Numbered from the stretch's first letter, positions 1-7,519 are shown. The stretch: 26,693 nt of DNA from RGIG8709 sp045575975 (GCA_045575975.1 JAZNFO010000012.1:1-26693), one strand, 5' to 3'. Numbers and translations: made by a program. The notes: generated from the letters alone by a model not told the origin.

Positions 1-25
1 TGGCTACGATCCGACTTAATCAATT

Positions 26-964
26 TTGAATACTTGTCAAGAGAGTGTTGGTTTAGCTACATTTTATAGGCATTTTTGGATATCAAAATACAAAAAAGTT
101 TCTGATAAAAAATTGTACAATAGCTTTAATTCAATGATCACTCCTAAAAACAAAGAAAGATTTTTAGCATTTTTGAATGAATTGGAATATGATGTAAAGA
201 ATTATATTAAAATCATTCATCCCGTTCGTGATGATTATGGCAATAGAAAAGAATATTTTGGATTAGTTCAGAGTTTAAATGTTTTAACAAACTATTTTGG
301 TATAATACAAGTAAGAGTAGCATTATTGGCTTTGTTTGAAATAAAAGAAAAGAGCCTATTAACTTTAAAAGAGTTAAAAGAAATTGTTGTAAAACTTGAA
401 AATTTTCATTTTGCCTATAATGCAATAGCTGTATTACCAACAAATAAATTAGAATCGCTGTATTCTAATTTTGCGATCAGTTTGCGTAGATGTGCAGATA
501 AAGCACAGGTTAGAAGTATTGTTGCTAACTTAATGAGTGAAATTGATAATCTGTATCCGAGTTACCAAGAGTTTGAAGATAATTTTGTGAAGCTTACATT
601 TTCAAAAAAAGAAAATCCTTCAAATGTCAAGACAAAATATACCTTGAACAAGATCAATTCATATTATTCAAATACTGAAACATTTGATGACGAATCTAGC
701 ATTGAGCATGTATTAAGTGAGTCACTTGGAGACACCATGCTTAATATAGGGAATCTGATTGTACTAGAAGAAAGATTGAATAAAGAAGCAGATAATTTGA
801 ATTATAAGAATAAAATTGAGATTTATAAAAAATCATCGTATGAATGGATGCATAAGTTTATTGAAGCGCATGATGATTGGGATGAATCTGAATTAGTAAC
901 TCGTGCAAAAAGTTTGGCTAAATTATATTATTCTGCAATACTTGGTAGACAATGCGAAGATTAA
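26..964 (+). pseudogene. DUF262/DUF1524 (GmrSD-like) restriction protein, C-terminal part, 5' end broken or missing
   Basis: The C-terminal third carries the DUF1524 signature: IEHVLSES (the IEH histidine motif of His-Me-type nucleases), then IGNLIVLEERLNKEADN and a KIEIYKKSS stretch. The N-terminal part FYRHFWISKYKKVS matches the region just after the DUF262 domain in these proteins. Families with this architecture (GmrSD, type IV restriction) act as NTP-dependent nucleases against modified phage DNA. Full-length proteins are roughly 550-700 residues, so the NTP-binding DUF262 half is absent. The reading frame is closed by TAA at 17-19 and opens only at a TTG at 26 with no ribosome binding site. 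Frame 1 upstream gives an SDLIN-like string reminiscent of the end of DUF262, which suggests a frameshift or deletion. It is probably a remnant, although the window edge prevents certainty. Confidence 0.65.
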
Positions 965-992
965 GCATAAATGTAAATAGTATATGCAAACG

Positions 993-1017
993 GCGGCTGA
1001 CAATGTCAGTCGCTTTT
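993..1017 (+). terminator. Intrinsic terminator after the DUF1524 gene
   Basis: A 9-bp stem (GCGGCTGAC pairing with GTCAGTCGC, one G-U pair) with a 3-base loop is followed by TTTT. Confidence 0.7.
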
Positions 1018-1025
1018 GTATTTAA

Positions 1026-1051
1026 CGATCGGTTATTCCGGTCGTTTTTTT
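1026..1051 (+). terminator. Second intrinsic terminator in tandem
   Basis: A 7-bp stem (CGATCGG with CCGGTCG, one G-U pair) and loop TTATT are followed by seven T. With the preceding hairpin it makes a double terminator that isolates the restriction-like gene from the recombinase unit. Confidence 0.75.
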
Positions 1052-1122
1052 ATGCTCAAAAGCATGATGTATGTTGTTATTTAAGTGAAAATTAAAACAT
1101 AAAATTATGAGAGGTGGTATAG

Positions 1123-1290
1123 ATGAATGAGTTTAAAGTTGAACTCTTCGTAGCGAGCGATGATGAGCAGGATGTAATGCTCTCAAGCTTAAATGAAGAT
1201 GAAATGGATAAATGGAAAGAAGATATGGAAGTGCGAGCGTTAAGTGAATATTATAAACAAAAAATAAAAATTACAGACCAAAAAATTTGA
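1123..1290 (+). CDS. Small hypothetical protein, 55 aa, upstream of the recombinase
   Basis: The ATG at 1123 is preceded by GAGGTGG at 1111-1117, a good ribosome binding site, and the frame runs to TGA at 1288-1290. The protein starts MNEFKVELFVASDD and is highly charged, with an acidic middle (LNEDEMDKWKEDME) and a basic C-terminus (YYKQKIKIT). It looks largely helical and has no membrane segment or metal motif. The family is not recognised. It lies 77 bases upstream of the serine recombinase in the same direction and after a double terminator, so it probably belongs to the recombination unit of the element. A role as a directionality factor is possible but rests on position only. Confidence 0.6.
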   Translation: MNEFKVELFVASDDEQDVMLSSLNEDEMDKWKEDMEVRALSEYYKQKIKITDQKI

Positions 1291-1367
1291 TTTCAAAAAG
1301 CGGCTTTGCTAAAATTAATGCATAGAATAAATAGTTGCCGTTTTTTCAGGGAAGGAGGTTAATTAAA

Positions 1368-2816
1368 ATGAAAGTGGCGGCAGCTTATATTAGAGTTTCT
1401 ACTGATGATCAGATTGAATTTAGTCCTGATAGTCAGTTGGAAAAAATCAAACTCTATGCAGAAAGAAATCAAATGTTATTACCCAAAGAGTTTATCTTTA
1501 TGGATGAGGGTATTAGTGGTAGAAACACAAAAAAGAGACCTGCCTTTAATACTATGATAGGTTTAGCGAAGCTTGAACCAAAACCATTTGATGTGATATT
1601 GGTTTGGAAATATAGCAGATTTGCTCGAAATCGTGAAGATAGTGTTGTTTACAAATCTATGCTCAGGAAAGAACTGAATATTGATGTCATTTCAATTAGC
1701 GAAGATGTTGGCGATGATAAAATGTCTATTCTTTTCGAAGCGATGATTGAAGCGATGGACGAATATTACAGTATCAATCTTGCCGAAGAAGTTAAACGAG
1801 GAATGACAGAAAAGGCAAAAAGAGGTGGCGTGTTATCAATACCCGGATATGGATACAAAGTTGAAAACGGTAAATATGTTATCGTACCTGAAGAAGCAGA
1901 AATTATCCGTAAGGTTTTTAATGACTATGCAAATGGCAAAGGATTTTTATCTATTGCAAAAACGCTAAATGCTATGGGAGTAAGAACACATAGGGGTAAT
2001 CAAATAGAAAATAGGACAATAGAATATTGGCTTAACAATCCCGTTTACATAGGTAAAACACGTTGGAATCCTGATGGAAAGTTATCGAGGAATTATACAG
2101 CAACAACTGCTATTATAACCGATGGACCACACGAAGCTATAATTGATATGGAAACATGGGAAAAAGTTCAGGAAATAATGAAAGAGCAAAAAGCAAAGTA
2201 CAGAAAGTATTATGATCCTGACCGAAAAGAATTATCTCATTGGTTAGTAGGAATCGTTAGATGCGAAAAGTGCGGTGCTGTATTGTCTAATCAAGGCGGA
2301 TTTTATGGATGCTCAAATCGAAGCAGAGGAACTTGCAAAGGTGTTGGATACATAAAAACCTCTAAGTTAGATGGGATTGTTTTAAATGCTTTATCTGATG
2401 TGGCACTTCCAAATGTAAAACTTGCATTTGCTGAACCTGAAACTGTTGAGCGAATGGAAACAGAAGATGAAAGCTTAATTATTTCAACTCAAATACAACG
2501 ACTTGAAATTCGTTTGGAACGTGTCAGATTAGCTTACGAGGATGGTGTAGATACACTTCAGGAATATAAAGCAAATAAAAAAAGTCTCCTTGATGAAATT
2601 GCAAGGCTGAAAGCCTTAATGAAGGAAAAGAAAGCTGAAGAACAGCCCAAAGCAGTTGTAAAAACAAACAAGAAAGAGCTTTGCAGATTAACAGAAGTAT
2701 TGAAAGATGAAAGTGTAAGCAATGTTGAGAAAAACAAGGTGGCAAGGACTATTTTCAAGGAGATTGTCAAAGGTGGCGATGACGGGAAAACCATCAAATG
2801 TGTGTTTTGGAAGTAA
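1368..2816 (+). CDS. Large serine recombinase (site-specific integrase/excisionase)
   Basis: The 482-residue enzyme has the standard order of domains. The N-terminal resolvase catalytic domain (about 1-145) has nucleophile Ser11 in AYIRVSTDDQ and the arginine motif YSRFARN at 82-88. The recombinase domain follows (about 160-265, GYGYKVENGK to NPVYIGKTRWNP). A zinc ribbon has Cys299, Cys302, Cys315 and Cys323, and a C-terminal coiled coil covers about 370-450. Such enzymes join attP and attB through a Ser-DNA intermediate and need an accessory factor for excision. The ATG at 1368 was chosen over an upstream TTG (1335) because AAGGAGG lies at 1353-1359 and the family motif starts there. The stop codon overlaps the truncated cotJC frame by 23 bp on the opposite strand, so the gene lies at the element edge and is likely what inserted it. 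The gene appears intact. Confidence 0.95.
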   Translation: MKVAAAYIRVSTDDQIEFSPDSQLEKIKLYAERNQMLLPKEFIFMDEGISGRNTKKRPAFNTMIGLAKLEPKPFDVILVWKYSRFARNREDSVVYKSMLRKELNIDVISISEDVGDDKMSILFEAMIEAMDEYYSINLAEEVKRGMTEKAKRGGVLSIPGYGYKVENGKYVIVPEEAEIIRKVFNDYANGKGFLSIAKTLNAMGVRTHRGNQIENRTIEYWLNNPVYIGKTRWNPDGKLSRNYTATTAIITDGPHEAIIDMETWEKVQEIMKEQKAKYRKYYDPDRKELSHWLVGIVRCEKCGAVLSNQGGFYGCSNRSRGTCKGVGYIKTSKLDGIVLNALSDVALPNVKLAFAEPETVERMETEDESLIISTQIQRLEIRLERVRLAYEDGVDTLQEYKANKKSLLDEIARLKALMKEKKAEEQPKAVVKTNKKELCRLTEVLKDESVSNVEKNKVARTIFKEIVKGGDDGKTIKCVFWK

Positions 2817-2937
2817 TGGATTTACTCAAACAGTTGCCATCTGCACCACCATATTGGCTCACGATAAATGCAGCGAGTTTCGGATTTGGTTTTTTAATGT
2901 TTACGGGGTATTCTAATTTTTTCTGATAAATCCACAT
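2794..2937 (-). pseudogene. cotJC: cotJC, 5' fragment interrupted by the serine-recombinase element
   Basis: On the minus strand the ATG at 2937-2935 follows AGGAGGA (2951-2945). It opens a frame beginning MWIYQKKLEYPVNIKK and continuing PNPKLAAFIVSQYGGADG. This is the conserved N-terminus of CotJC, a manganese-catalase-like spore-coat protein of about 190-220 residues. Homology stops after residue 34 (codon 2838-2836); the next 13 codons are unrelated and end at TGA (2796-2794) inside the recombinase gene. The metal-binding helices that follow in the family are missing from the window. The fragment is third in a cotJA-cotJB-cotJC operon, with its Shine-Dalgarno overlapping the cotJB stop codon. 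The other 80-85 percent of the gene should lie beyond the far end of the element. Confidence 0.88.
2833..2850. other. Probable attachment half-site junction (attL/attR) in cotJC
   Basis: On the cotJC strand, codons 30-34 read GGT GGT GCA GAT GGC (Gly-Gly-Ala-Asp-Gly). This matches the conserved QYGG-DG block of CotJC, and the codons after it do not. The crossover should therefore fall in or just after GCAGATGG. The exact core dinucleotide cannot be set without the partner site. Confidence 0.6.
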
Positions 2938-2949
2938 ACAAAAATCCTC

Positions 2950-3198
2950 CTAATATTTGTCCCAAGGCCAGGGTTCTTCAATCCACTCAAAATAATTAGG
3001 ATTTGTTGACTCCCATGCCTCTAACGGTTCATATTTGGTTAAATATTCTTTTCTGAGTTCCTTGGTCTTTTCAACCATTTTCTTAAACATACTTATTGCT
3101 TCTCTGTCGCAGGGATGAGTGTCTAAAAATAAGTTCCATTCTATCGCGGCAAAGTTATATGCCATAATCTGTTTTAATAACTTTTCTCTCTCTGTCAT
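2950..3198 (-). CDS. cotJB: Spore coat protein CotJB
   Basis: The 82-residue protein has the full CotJB pattern: an N-terminal helix ending in NFAAIEWNLFLDTHPCDREA, a charged central helix and the C-terminal WIEEPWPWDKY motif. Length is normal for the family. CotJB is a small inner spore-coat protein made in the mother cell and encoded between cotJA and cotJC. The start ATG (3198-3196) overlaps the cotJA stop codon as ATGA, with an AAAGGAGA ribosome binding site inside the end of cotJA, so the two are translationally coupled. Its stop codon TAG is part of the Shine-Dalgarno of cotJC. Confidence 0.92.
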   Translation of the reverse strand: MTEREKLLKQIMAYNFAAIEWNLFLDTHPCDREAISMFKKMVEKTKELRKEYLTKYEPLEAWESTNPNYFEWIEEPWPWDKY

Positions 3199-3392
3199 AA
3201 GCTCATATTCTCCTTTTTCTCAAACTGAAAGCCATACACCCCTAAAGGTATATCAAGAAACGGAAATATTGTTCCTCTTTCAAGTCCCATTTCGGGGCTG
3301 TATATATTAGTAAGCACAGAGTTCTGAATCGGCACATAGGAGTAGCCGATTCTTTGTGCATCATTTATTGTCCATTCTTTAGACTTATCCAT
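3195..3392 (-). CDS. cotJA: Spore coat associated protein CotJA
   Basis: The 65-residue protein has the CotJA core: YVPIQNSVLTNIYSPEMGLERGTIFPFLDIPLG, i.e. the family pattern YVP-Q, Y-PE-GL-RGT-FP-LD-P. The start ATG (3392-3390) follows AAGGAAAAG on the minus strand. It is the first gene of the cotJA-cotJB-cotJC operon and overlaps cotJB by 4 bp. In Bacillus this operon is transcribed by sigma-E in the mother cell. No convincing sigma-E promoter was recognised in the 85 bases shared with the divergent GntR gene. Confidence 0.88.
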   Translation of the reverse strand: MDKSKEWTINDAQRIGYSYVPIQNSVLTNIYSPEMGLERGTIFPFLDIPLGVYGFQFEKKENMSL

Positions 3393-3477
3393 AATATCTT
3401 TTCCTTTCTATACTTAGTGGATACTAATGCATCCTAATACCATTCTATTCTTTTACTGACAAAAAGTGATTTTTTAC

Positions 3478-3506
3478 TTGACAAATAAAAAACAGGGTGA
3501 TATAAT
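3478..3506 (+). promoter_or_regulatory. Sigma-A promoter of the GntR-ABC operon
   Basis: A perfect TTGACA (3478-3483) and TATAAT (3501-3506) are separated by 17 bases. Confidence 0.92.
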
Positions 3507-3510
3507 CTAA

Positions 3511-3532
3511 CTGTATTAATACAGATAATACA
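3511..3532 (+). promoter_or_regulatory. GntR/YtrA-type operator
   Basis: The perfect 14-bp palindrome CTGTATTAATACAG (3511-3524) is followed by a further ATACAG half-site (3527-3532). It lies just after the -10 box and before the repressor gene, where a bound dimer would block transcription. Palindromes of this form occur upstream of YtrA-type GntR operons, so autoregulation is likely. Confidence 0.8.
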
Positions 3533-3551
3533 GTTGAAAGGAGGGTATATA

Positions 3552-3929
3552 ATGATAAGCGTTGATTACAAGGACGGGAGAAGTTTATATGAGCAGATAA
3601 GCGACGGCTTAAAGGACTTGATTATAAACGGAATACTGAAAAAGGACGAGAAGCTTCCGTCAGTGAGAGAGCTTTCTGTTGAGCTTACGGTAAATCCAAA
3701 TACCGTGCAAAAGGCATATAAGGAGCTTGAAAATATGGGATATATATACAGTGTGAGTGGAAAAGGAAACTATGTTTCGGGGGTTGACACTGTGAAGAAG
3801 GACACTGAGGAGCTTTTTGAAAAGCTGTATACTGTGGTTAAGGAGCTTGCCTTTTTGAATGCAGATAAACAGGAGCTTATAAATGTAGTAAATAATATAT
3901 ACCGGGAAAGGGGAGACGAAAATGATTGA
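3552..3929 (+). CDS. GntR-family transcriptional repressor, YtrA subfamily
   Basis: The 125-residue protein has a winged helix-turn-helix at about 10-77: SLYEQISDGLKDLIINGIL, the LPSVRELS recognition region, NPNTVQKAYKELENMGYI and a wing with GKGNYVS. The remaining 45 residues are a short helical dimerisation tail with no effector domain, the size and form of the YtrA subfamily. The ATG at 3552 was chosen because AAAGGAGG (3537-3544) is well spaced. It is the first gene of an operon with an ABC ATPase (8-bp overlap) and permease. Its own promoter carries a matching palindrome. In Bacillus the YtrA repressor controls an ABC exporter induced by cell-wall antibiotics; the signal here is unknown. 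Confidence 0.9.
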   Translation: MISVDYKDGRSLYEQISDGLKDLIINGILKKDEKLPSVRELSVELTVNPNTVQKAYKELENMGYIYSVSGKGNYVSGVDTVKKDTEELFEKLYTVVKELAFLNADKQELINVVNNIYRERGDEND

Positions 3930-4821
3930 GGTTAAAAATGTTGTGAAATATTTTGATGATTTTAAAGTTCTTAACGGACTTTGCCTGAATGTAAAGAAAG
4001 GAAGTATATACGGGCTTGTTGGACCGAACGGAGCGGGAAAGACAACCATAATCAATCATATTACAGGTGCCTATAGACAAAAAGAGGGAACTATAAAAAT
4101 TGACGGTGAAAATGTTTTTGAAAACGAAAGTTTAAAACAAAGAGTTTTGTCTATTGCAGATGAATGGTTTTATTTCGGAACATCCACTATAAGGGAAATG
4201 AAGAACTTTTATAAAAGCATATATAAAAATTTCAGTGAAGAGCGATATAACACCATAGCTACTCTGTTTAATATAAATGAAAGAAGACAAATAAGAAAGC
4301 TTTCAAAGGGTATGAAAAAGCAGGTTGCATTCTGGCTTGTACTTTCATGTATGCCCGATGTTCTGATCCTTGACGAGCCTCTTGATGGACTTGACCCTGT
4401 TATGAGAAAGCAGATTTTAAATCTGATTATATCGGATGTTTCAGAAAGGGAAATGACGGTTTTAGTATCATCTCATAATCTTCGTGAGCTTGAGGATATA
4501 TGCGATCATGTGGGCATTATTTTTGACGGGAAAATGGTTATTGAAAAATCCCTTGATGATCTTAAGGGTACAGTAAAGAAATACCAGGTGATACTCGATC
4601 GTGAAAAAATTGAAGAGTTAAAGAAAAGTCTTGATATTCTTCATATTTCAAATATTGGGTCTGTTTCTACTATGATAATCAGGGATAAGGAAGAAAATGC
4701 AGAAGAGATCATAAGAGAATTTTCACCCGTGCTTTTTGAGAGTGTTAAGCTTACATTGGAAGAAGTATTTATATATGAGTTAGGAGGTCTTGGATACAAT
4801 GTTAAAGACATCATTATTTAG
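3922..4821 (+). CDS. ABC transporter ATP-binding protein, YtrB-like
   Basis: The 299-residue single-domain ATPase has Walker A GPNGAGKTT (34-42), signature LSKGMKKQ (127-134), Walker B VLILDEPLDGLD (147-158) and the switch histidine in SSHNLRE (H185). The segment where a Q-loop is expected reads SIADEWFYF, with an acidic residue instead of glutamine. A C-terminal region of about 80 residues follows the nucleotide-binding domain, as in exporter-type ATPases. The start overlaps the GntR gene (ATGATTGA) and the end overlaps the permease start by 23 bp, so the three are co-transcribed and coupled. It should power the following permease. The substrate is unknown; antibiotic or cell-envelope stress export is an inference from the YtrA/B context. 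Confidence 0.9.
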   Translation: MIEVKNVVKYFDDFKVLNGLCLNVKKGSIYGLVGPNGAGKTTIINHITGAYRQKEGTIKIDGENVFENESLKQRVLSIADEWFYFGTSTIREMKNFYKSIYKNFSEERYNTIATLFNINERRQIRKLSKGMKKQVAFWLVLSCMPDVLILDEPLDGLDPVMRKQILNLIISDVSEREMTVLVSSHNLRELEDICDHVGIIFDGKMVIEKSLDDLKGTVKKYQVILDREKIEELKKSLDILHISNIGSVSTMIIRDKEENAEEIIREFSPVLFESVKLTLEEVFIYELGGLGYNVKDIII

Positions 4822-6853
4822 TAAAGGAATATATAAATCAAATTTAGCAAGATTCAAATGGGGAAGTTTTTTATATTTTATTATATTGTTTTTCAGCACA
4901 TCATTTGTTCTGTTAATCAGCGACTACAGTTATATGACAGCGGGAACAGTAAACAGATATATGCTTTCGGGAGGAATGATTTTAAGAGATGATTATCTTA
5001 TATTCCCTATGCTCTTTGCAAGCTTTGTGCCAACAGTAACAGTTTTTCTCAGCTTTGATTTCTTTTCATCAAAGAAGCAAAGTGTGTTTATCCATTCTTT
5101 GCCATGTAAAAGGGGAGCGGTTTACATATCATCAATTTTAGGTGCATATACACTTATGGCAATACCTGTTATATTAAATGGCGGAGTGCTTATGCTGATT
5201 TCGGTATTTAAGCTTGGGCATCTTTTTACATTGGCATCATGTTTTAAATGGATATGTGCAAATCTTATTGTGCTCTTTATTATGTTTTCTGTGGCACTTT
5301 TCAGTGTAAGCATAACATCAAGCAAGGTGTCCTTTGTGTTTATAAATGCACTTCTGCACTTTATGCCAATCGGAATTGCAATCGGGATAAACTCTGTTGC
5401 ATATGAATATTTATACGGATATGCAGATGCATCGGGAAGCATAATCGAAACTGTTATAAGATGGCTCCCTGCACTTTTCTATTGGTTTAATCCTGTTTAT
5501 GCAACATCAGTTTATGGTTCAACTGCTATTATAACTAATCTGTTAAGTGCGAAAACTCTTATTTTCTGCGGCGGGGGAATACTTCTTATTATTGTCGGGG
5601 CATTTCTTTATTTAAAGAGAAATGTTGAAACTGCAGGAAACTTTGTTGCTTTCAAGGTTTTAAATCCGATACTTAAATATACTTTAACATCGTTCAGTAT
5701 CATTATTACCTTTGCAATTTTAGAATCAGGCAATATGAACAGAGATTTTTATATGATTCTTTTATTGTTCGTTGTGAGCTTTGTGGTTTACTTTGCAACA
5801 GAAATGGTATTAAAGAAAAATCTAAAGGTTTTCTCAGCATATAAAGGCTATGTAGCACTTGTGGCAGTATTTATACTGCTTAATGCATTTATGCAATATA
5901 CAAGCTTTTTCGGCTTTGAAAAAAGAATACCTCAGCTTGAAAATATTGAAAGCGTTGACATATCAAATAAAAGCAATGGGGAATTTTCAGATGATGAGAC
6001 TATAATTCTGGAGGCTTTAAAAACACACGAAGCATTAATTGAGGACATACCAGGCATTATTAAAGATAACAGATACAATACATATGGAATTAATATAAAT
6101 TATAAGCTTAAGAATGGGAAAATTCTTAAAAGATTGTATAAGGATTTGAGTCAGGAGGAGCAGACAAAAATTCTTTCAAAGCTTTATGAGAATAAAAGCT
6201 ACAGAATAATTTCGGATGAGTTTTATAGAGTGAAAGAGGAAGATGTTGAAGAGCTTGATTTACATCTTAATCTTTCGGGAAGCTATAATCATCATATGGA
6301 AATCAAAGGCGAAGAGAATATAAATAAGTTTTTCACCGAGTGGAGAAAGGATATAGAAAGCCTTGGATATGCAGAAAAAAAGCTGTCAGACGGACTTATA
6401 AATGTAAACATAAATTATAAAGAACATATATTCGAAAATAATATGAGTTCAAGAGAATATGTTTATGGCACCAGTATGAATGCAAACTTTAAAAATGTGA
6501 TAGCATTTTTAAAGGATTCGGGCTACTTGGGTGACAATATGTATTTTGGCGGATATACTGCTTATATAACAAAGAAACCTCTTTATGTAAGGGAAGAAGA
6601 GCACAGAGAATATTATAAGGAAACGATGATTTATGATGTGCCTTTTGATAGCACTGTTGAAATAAGCAATGCGGATTTATCCCTGCTTGCAAGGGATATT
6701 ATTTCGGGCGAGGTTATTAAAAATTCTGCAAATGGGGAGAATTATGTTATATACATAATGAATGAAAGCTCTGTTGGCTTTACGGCTTATTCAAGATGTA
6801 CAAACATTGCACCTGATAAGCTTCCTGAATATCTGAAAAAATATATTAATTGA
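4799..6853 (+). CDS. Large ABC transporter permease with C-terminal soluble domain
   Basis: The 684-residue membrane protein has about ten hydrophobic segments in its first 380 residues, for example FIILFFSTSFVLLIS, VPTVTVFLSF, AIPVILNGGVLMLIS, LIVLFIMFSVALFSV and LLLFVVSFVVYFA. A hydrophilic domain of about 300 residues follows (from FFGFEKRIPQLENIES to the end), rich in Lys, Glu and Tyr, and by topology probably faces outward. The ATG at 4799 follows AGGAGG (4782-4787); a TTG at 4790 is the alternative. It directly follows its ATPase. The layout resembles permeases annotated with DUF6449 next to YtrA/YtrB, but I am not certain of that family name. The soluble part has no motif I can identify. 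Confidence 0.75.
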   Translation: MLKTSLFSKGIYKSNLARFKWGSFLYFIILFFSTSFVLLISDYSYMTAGTVNRYMLSGGMILRDDYLIFPMLFASFVPTVTVFLSFDFFSSKKQSVFIHSLPCKRGAVYISSILGAYTLMAIPVILNGGVLMLISVFKLGHLFTLASCFKWICANLIVLFIMFSVALFSVSITSSKVSFVFINALLHFMPIGIAIGINSVAYEYLYGYADASGSIIETVIRWLPALFYWFNPVYATSVYGSTAIITNLLSAKTLIFCGGGILLIIVGAFLYLKRNVETAGNFVAFKVLNPILKYTLTSFSIIITFAILESGNMNRDFYMILLLFVVSFVVYFATEMVLKKNLKVFSAYKGYVALVAVFILLNAFMQYTSFFGFEKRIPQLENIESVDISNKSNGEFSDDETIILEALKTHEALIEDIPGIIKDNRYNTYGININYKLKNGKILKRLYKDLSQEEQTKILSKLYENKSYRIISDEFYRVKEEDVEELDLHLNLSGSYNHHMEIKGEENINKFFTEWRKDIESLGYAEKKLSDGLINVNINYKEHIFENNMSSREYVYGTSMNANFKNVIAFLKDSGYLGDNMYFGGYTAYITKKPLYVREEEHREYYKETMIYDVPFDSTVEISNADLSLLARDIISGEVIKNSANGENYVIYIMNESSVGFTAYSRCTNIAPDKLPEYLKKYIN

Positions 6854-6878
6854 CAATTTGCAATTCTTAATATAAAAT
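6850..6878 (+). promoter_or_regulatory. Possible sigma-A promoter of the DUF975 gene
   Basis: TTGACA (6850-6855) and TAAAAT (6873-6878) with a 17-base spacer overlap the end of the permease gene. The start point would be about 16 bases before the next ATG. Confidence 0.5.
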
Positions 6879-6900
6879 AGGAGAAAAAGGGGGTTTTAAT

Positions 6901-7497
6901 ATGAATAGACAGGTTTTGAAAATAGCAGCAAAGAATCAGCTGAGCGGAAATGTGGCATCTATATTTATTGCATTTCTTATAGCAGGAGCAATAGGTGGGG
7001 CTGTTTCTCAGGTTCCTGCTGTGGGAGGCATACTTGGATATGTTGTAGCAGTTCTTTTAGAGTTTGGAGCCCTGCTTTTGATTTATGATATTGTATCAGG
7101 AATAAAAGCAAATATCAGAAGAATGTTTGATGTTTTTAAATCATATGACTGGCTGAATGTTGCTTTAACATATTTCATAGCACAAGTTTTCACAGCCTTA
7201 TGGTCGTTGTTATTTATTATTCCCGGAATAATAAAAGCGATTTCATATTCAATGGCTCCGTACATACTTATAGAAAATCCTGATTTAAAGCCTATGGAAG
7301 CAATTGAAAGAAGCAAGCAGCTGATGGATGGTCGCAAAATGGATTATTTTATACTTGGACTTTCATTTATTCCGTGGATATTGCTGGTTGCAGTGACTTT
7401 TGGTATTGCAGGAATTTATGTTGCACCCTATATGGAAACCACATATTTCAATTTTTACTGCAGTATTAAGGAAGAGAATGTTAATATAATCCAATAA
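6901..7497 (+). CDS. DUF975 family integral membrane protein
   Basis: The 198-residue protein begins MNRQVLKIAAKNQLSGN, the usual amphipathic start of DUF975 proteins. It has hydrophobic segments at about 18-40, 42-66, 92-118 and 146-178. The family hallmark LWSLLFIIPGIIKAISYSMA and PYILIENPDLKPMEAIERSKQLMDGRK is complete. Function is unknown for the family; members are polytopic membrane proteins of Firmicutes. AGGAGA and a GGGGG run lie 10-20 bases before the ATG. It follows the ABC permease by 47 bases on the same strand and may have its own promoter, so a link to the transporter is uncertain. Confidence 0.85.
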   Translation: MNRQVLKIAAKNQLSGNVASIFIAFLIAGAIGGAVSQVPAVGGILGYVVAVLLEFGALLLIYDIVSGIKANIRRMFDVFKSYDWLNVALTYFIAQVFTALWSLLFIIPGIIKAISYSMAPYILIENPDLKPMEAIERSKQLMDGRKMDYFILGLSFIPWILLVAVTFGIAGIYVAPYMETTYFNFYCSIKEENVNIIQ

Positions 7498-7519
7498 TTC
7501 TAAAATTTTAAAAAAGTAC

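Larger units (their letters stand above)
1..2835. mobile_element. Right end of an integrative element inserted in cotJC
   Basis: The segment from the left edge to about 2835 holds a restriction-like gene, a small unknown protein and a large serine recombinase. It abuts the broken cotJC reading frame. The right boundary is placed where cotJC homology stops (after codon 34, around 2833-2838), only about 20 bases past the recombinase stop codon. A recombinase gene next to its own attachment site is the usual layout for serine-integrase elements. The left boundary and the remaining cargo lie outside the window, so total size and mobility cannot be judged. The boundary is inferred from protein homology, not from a visible direct repeat. 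Confidence 0.8.

Noticed and set aside
1300..1346. Possible terminator from CGGC/GCCG with A and T runs upstream of the recombinase
   Set aside because: The loop is about 30 bases with a bulge and only four GC pairs, too weak to call.
2722..2916. Plus-strand reading frame of 64 codons over the recombinase end
   Set aside because: It spans the recombinase end and the cotJC fragment in another frame, has no ribosome binding site and no family resemblance.
3393..3477. Sigma-E promoter for cotJA
   Set aside because: No pair of boxes close enough to the sigma-E consensus with correct spacing could be found, though one is expected from the family.
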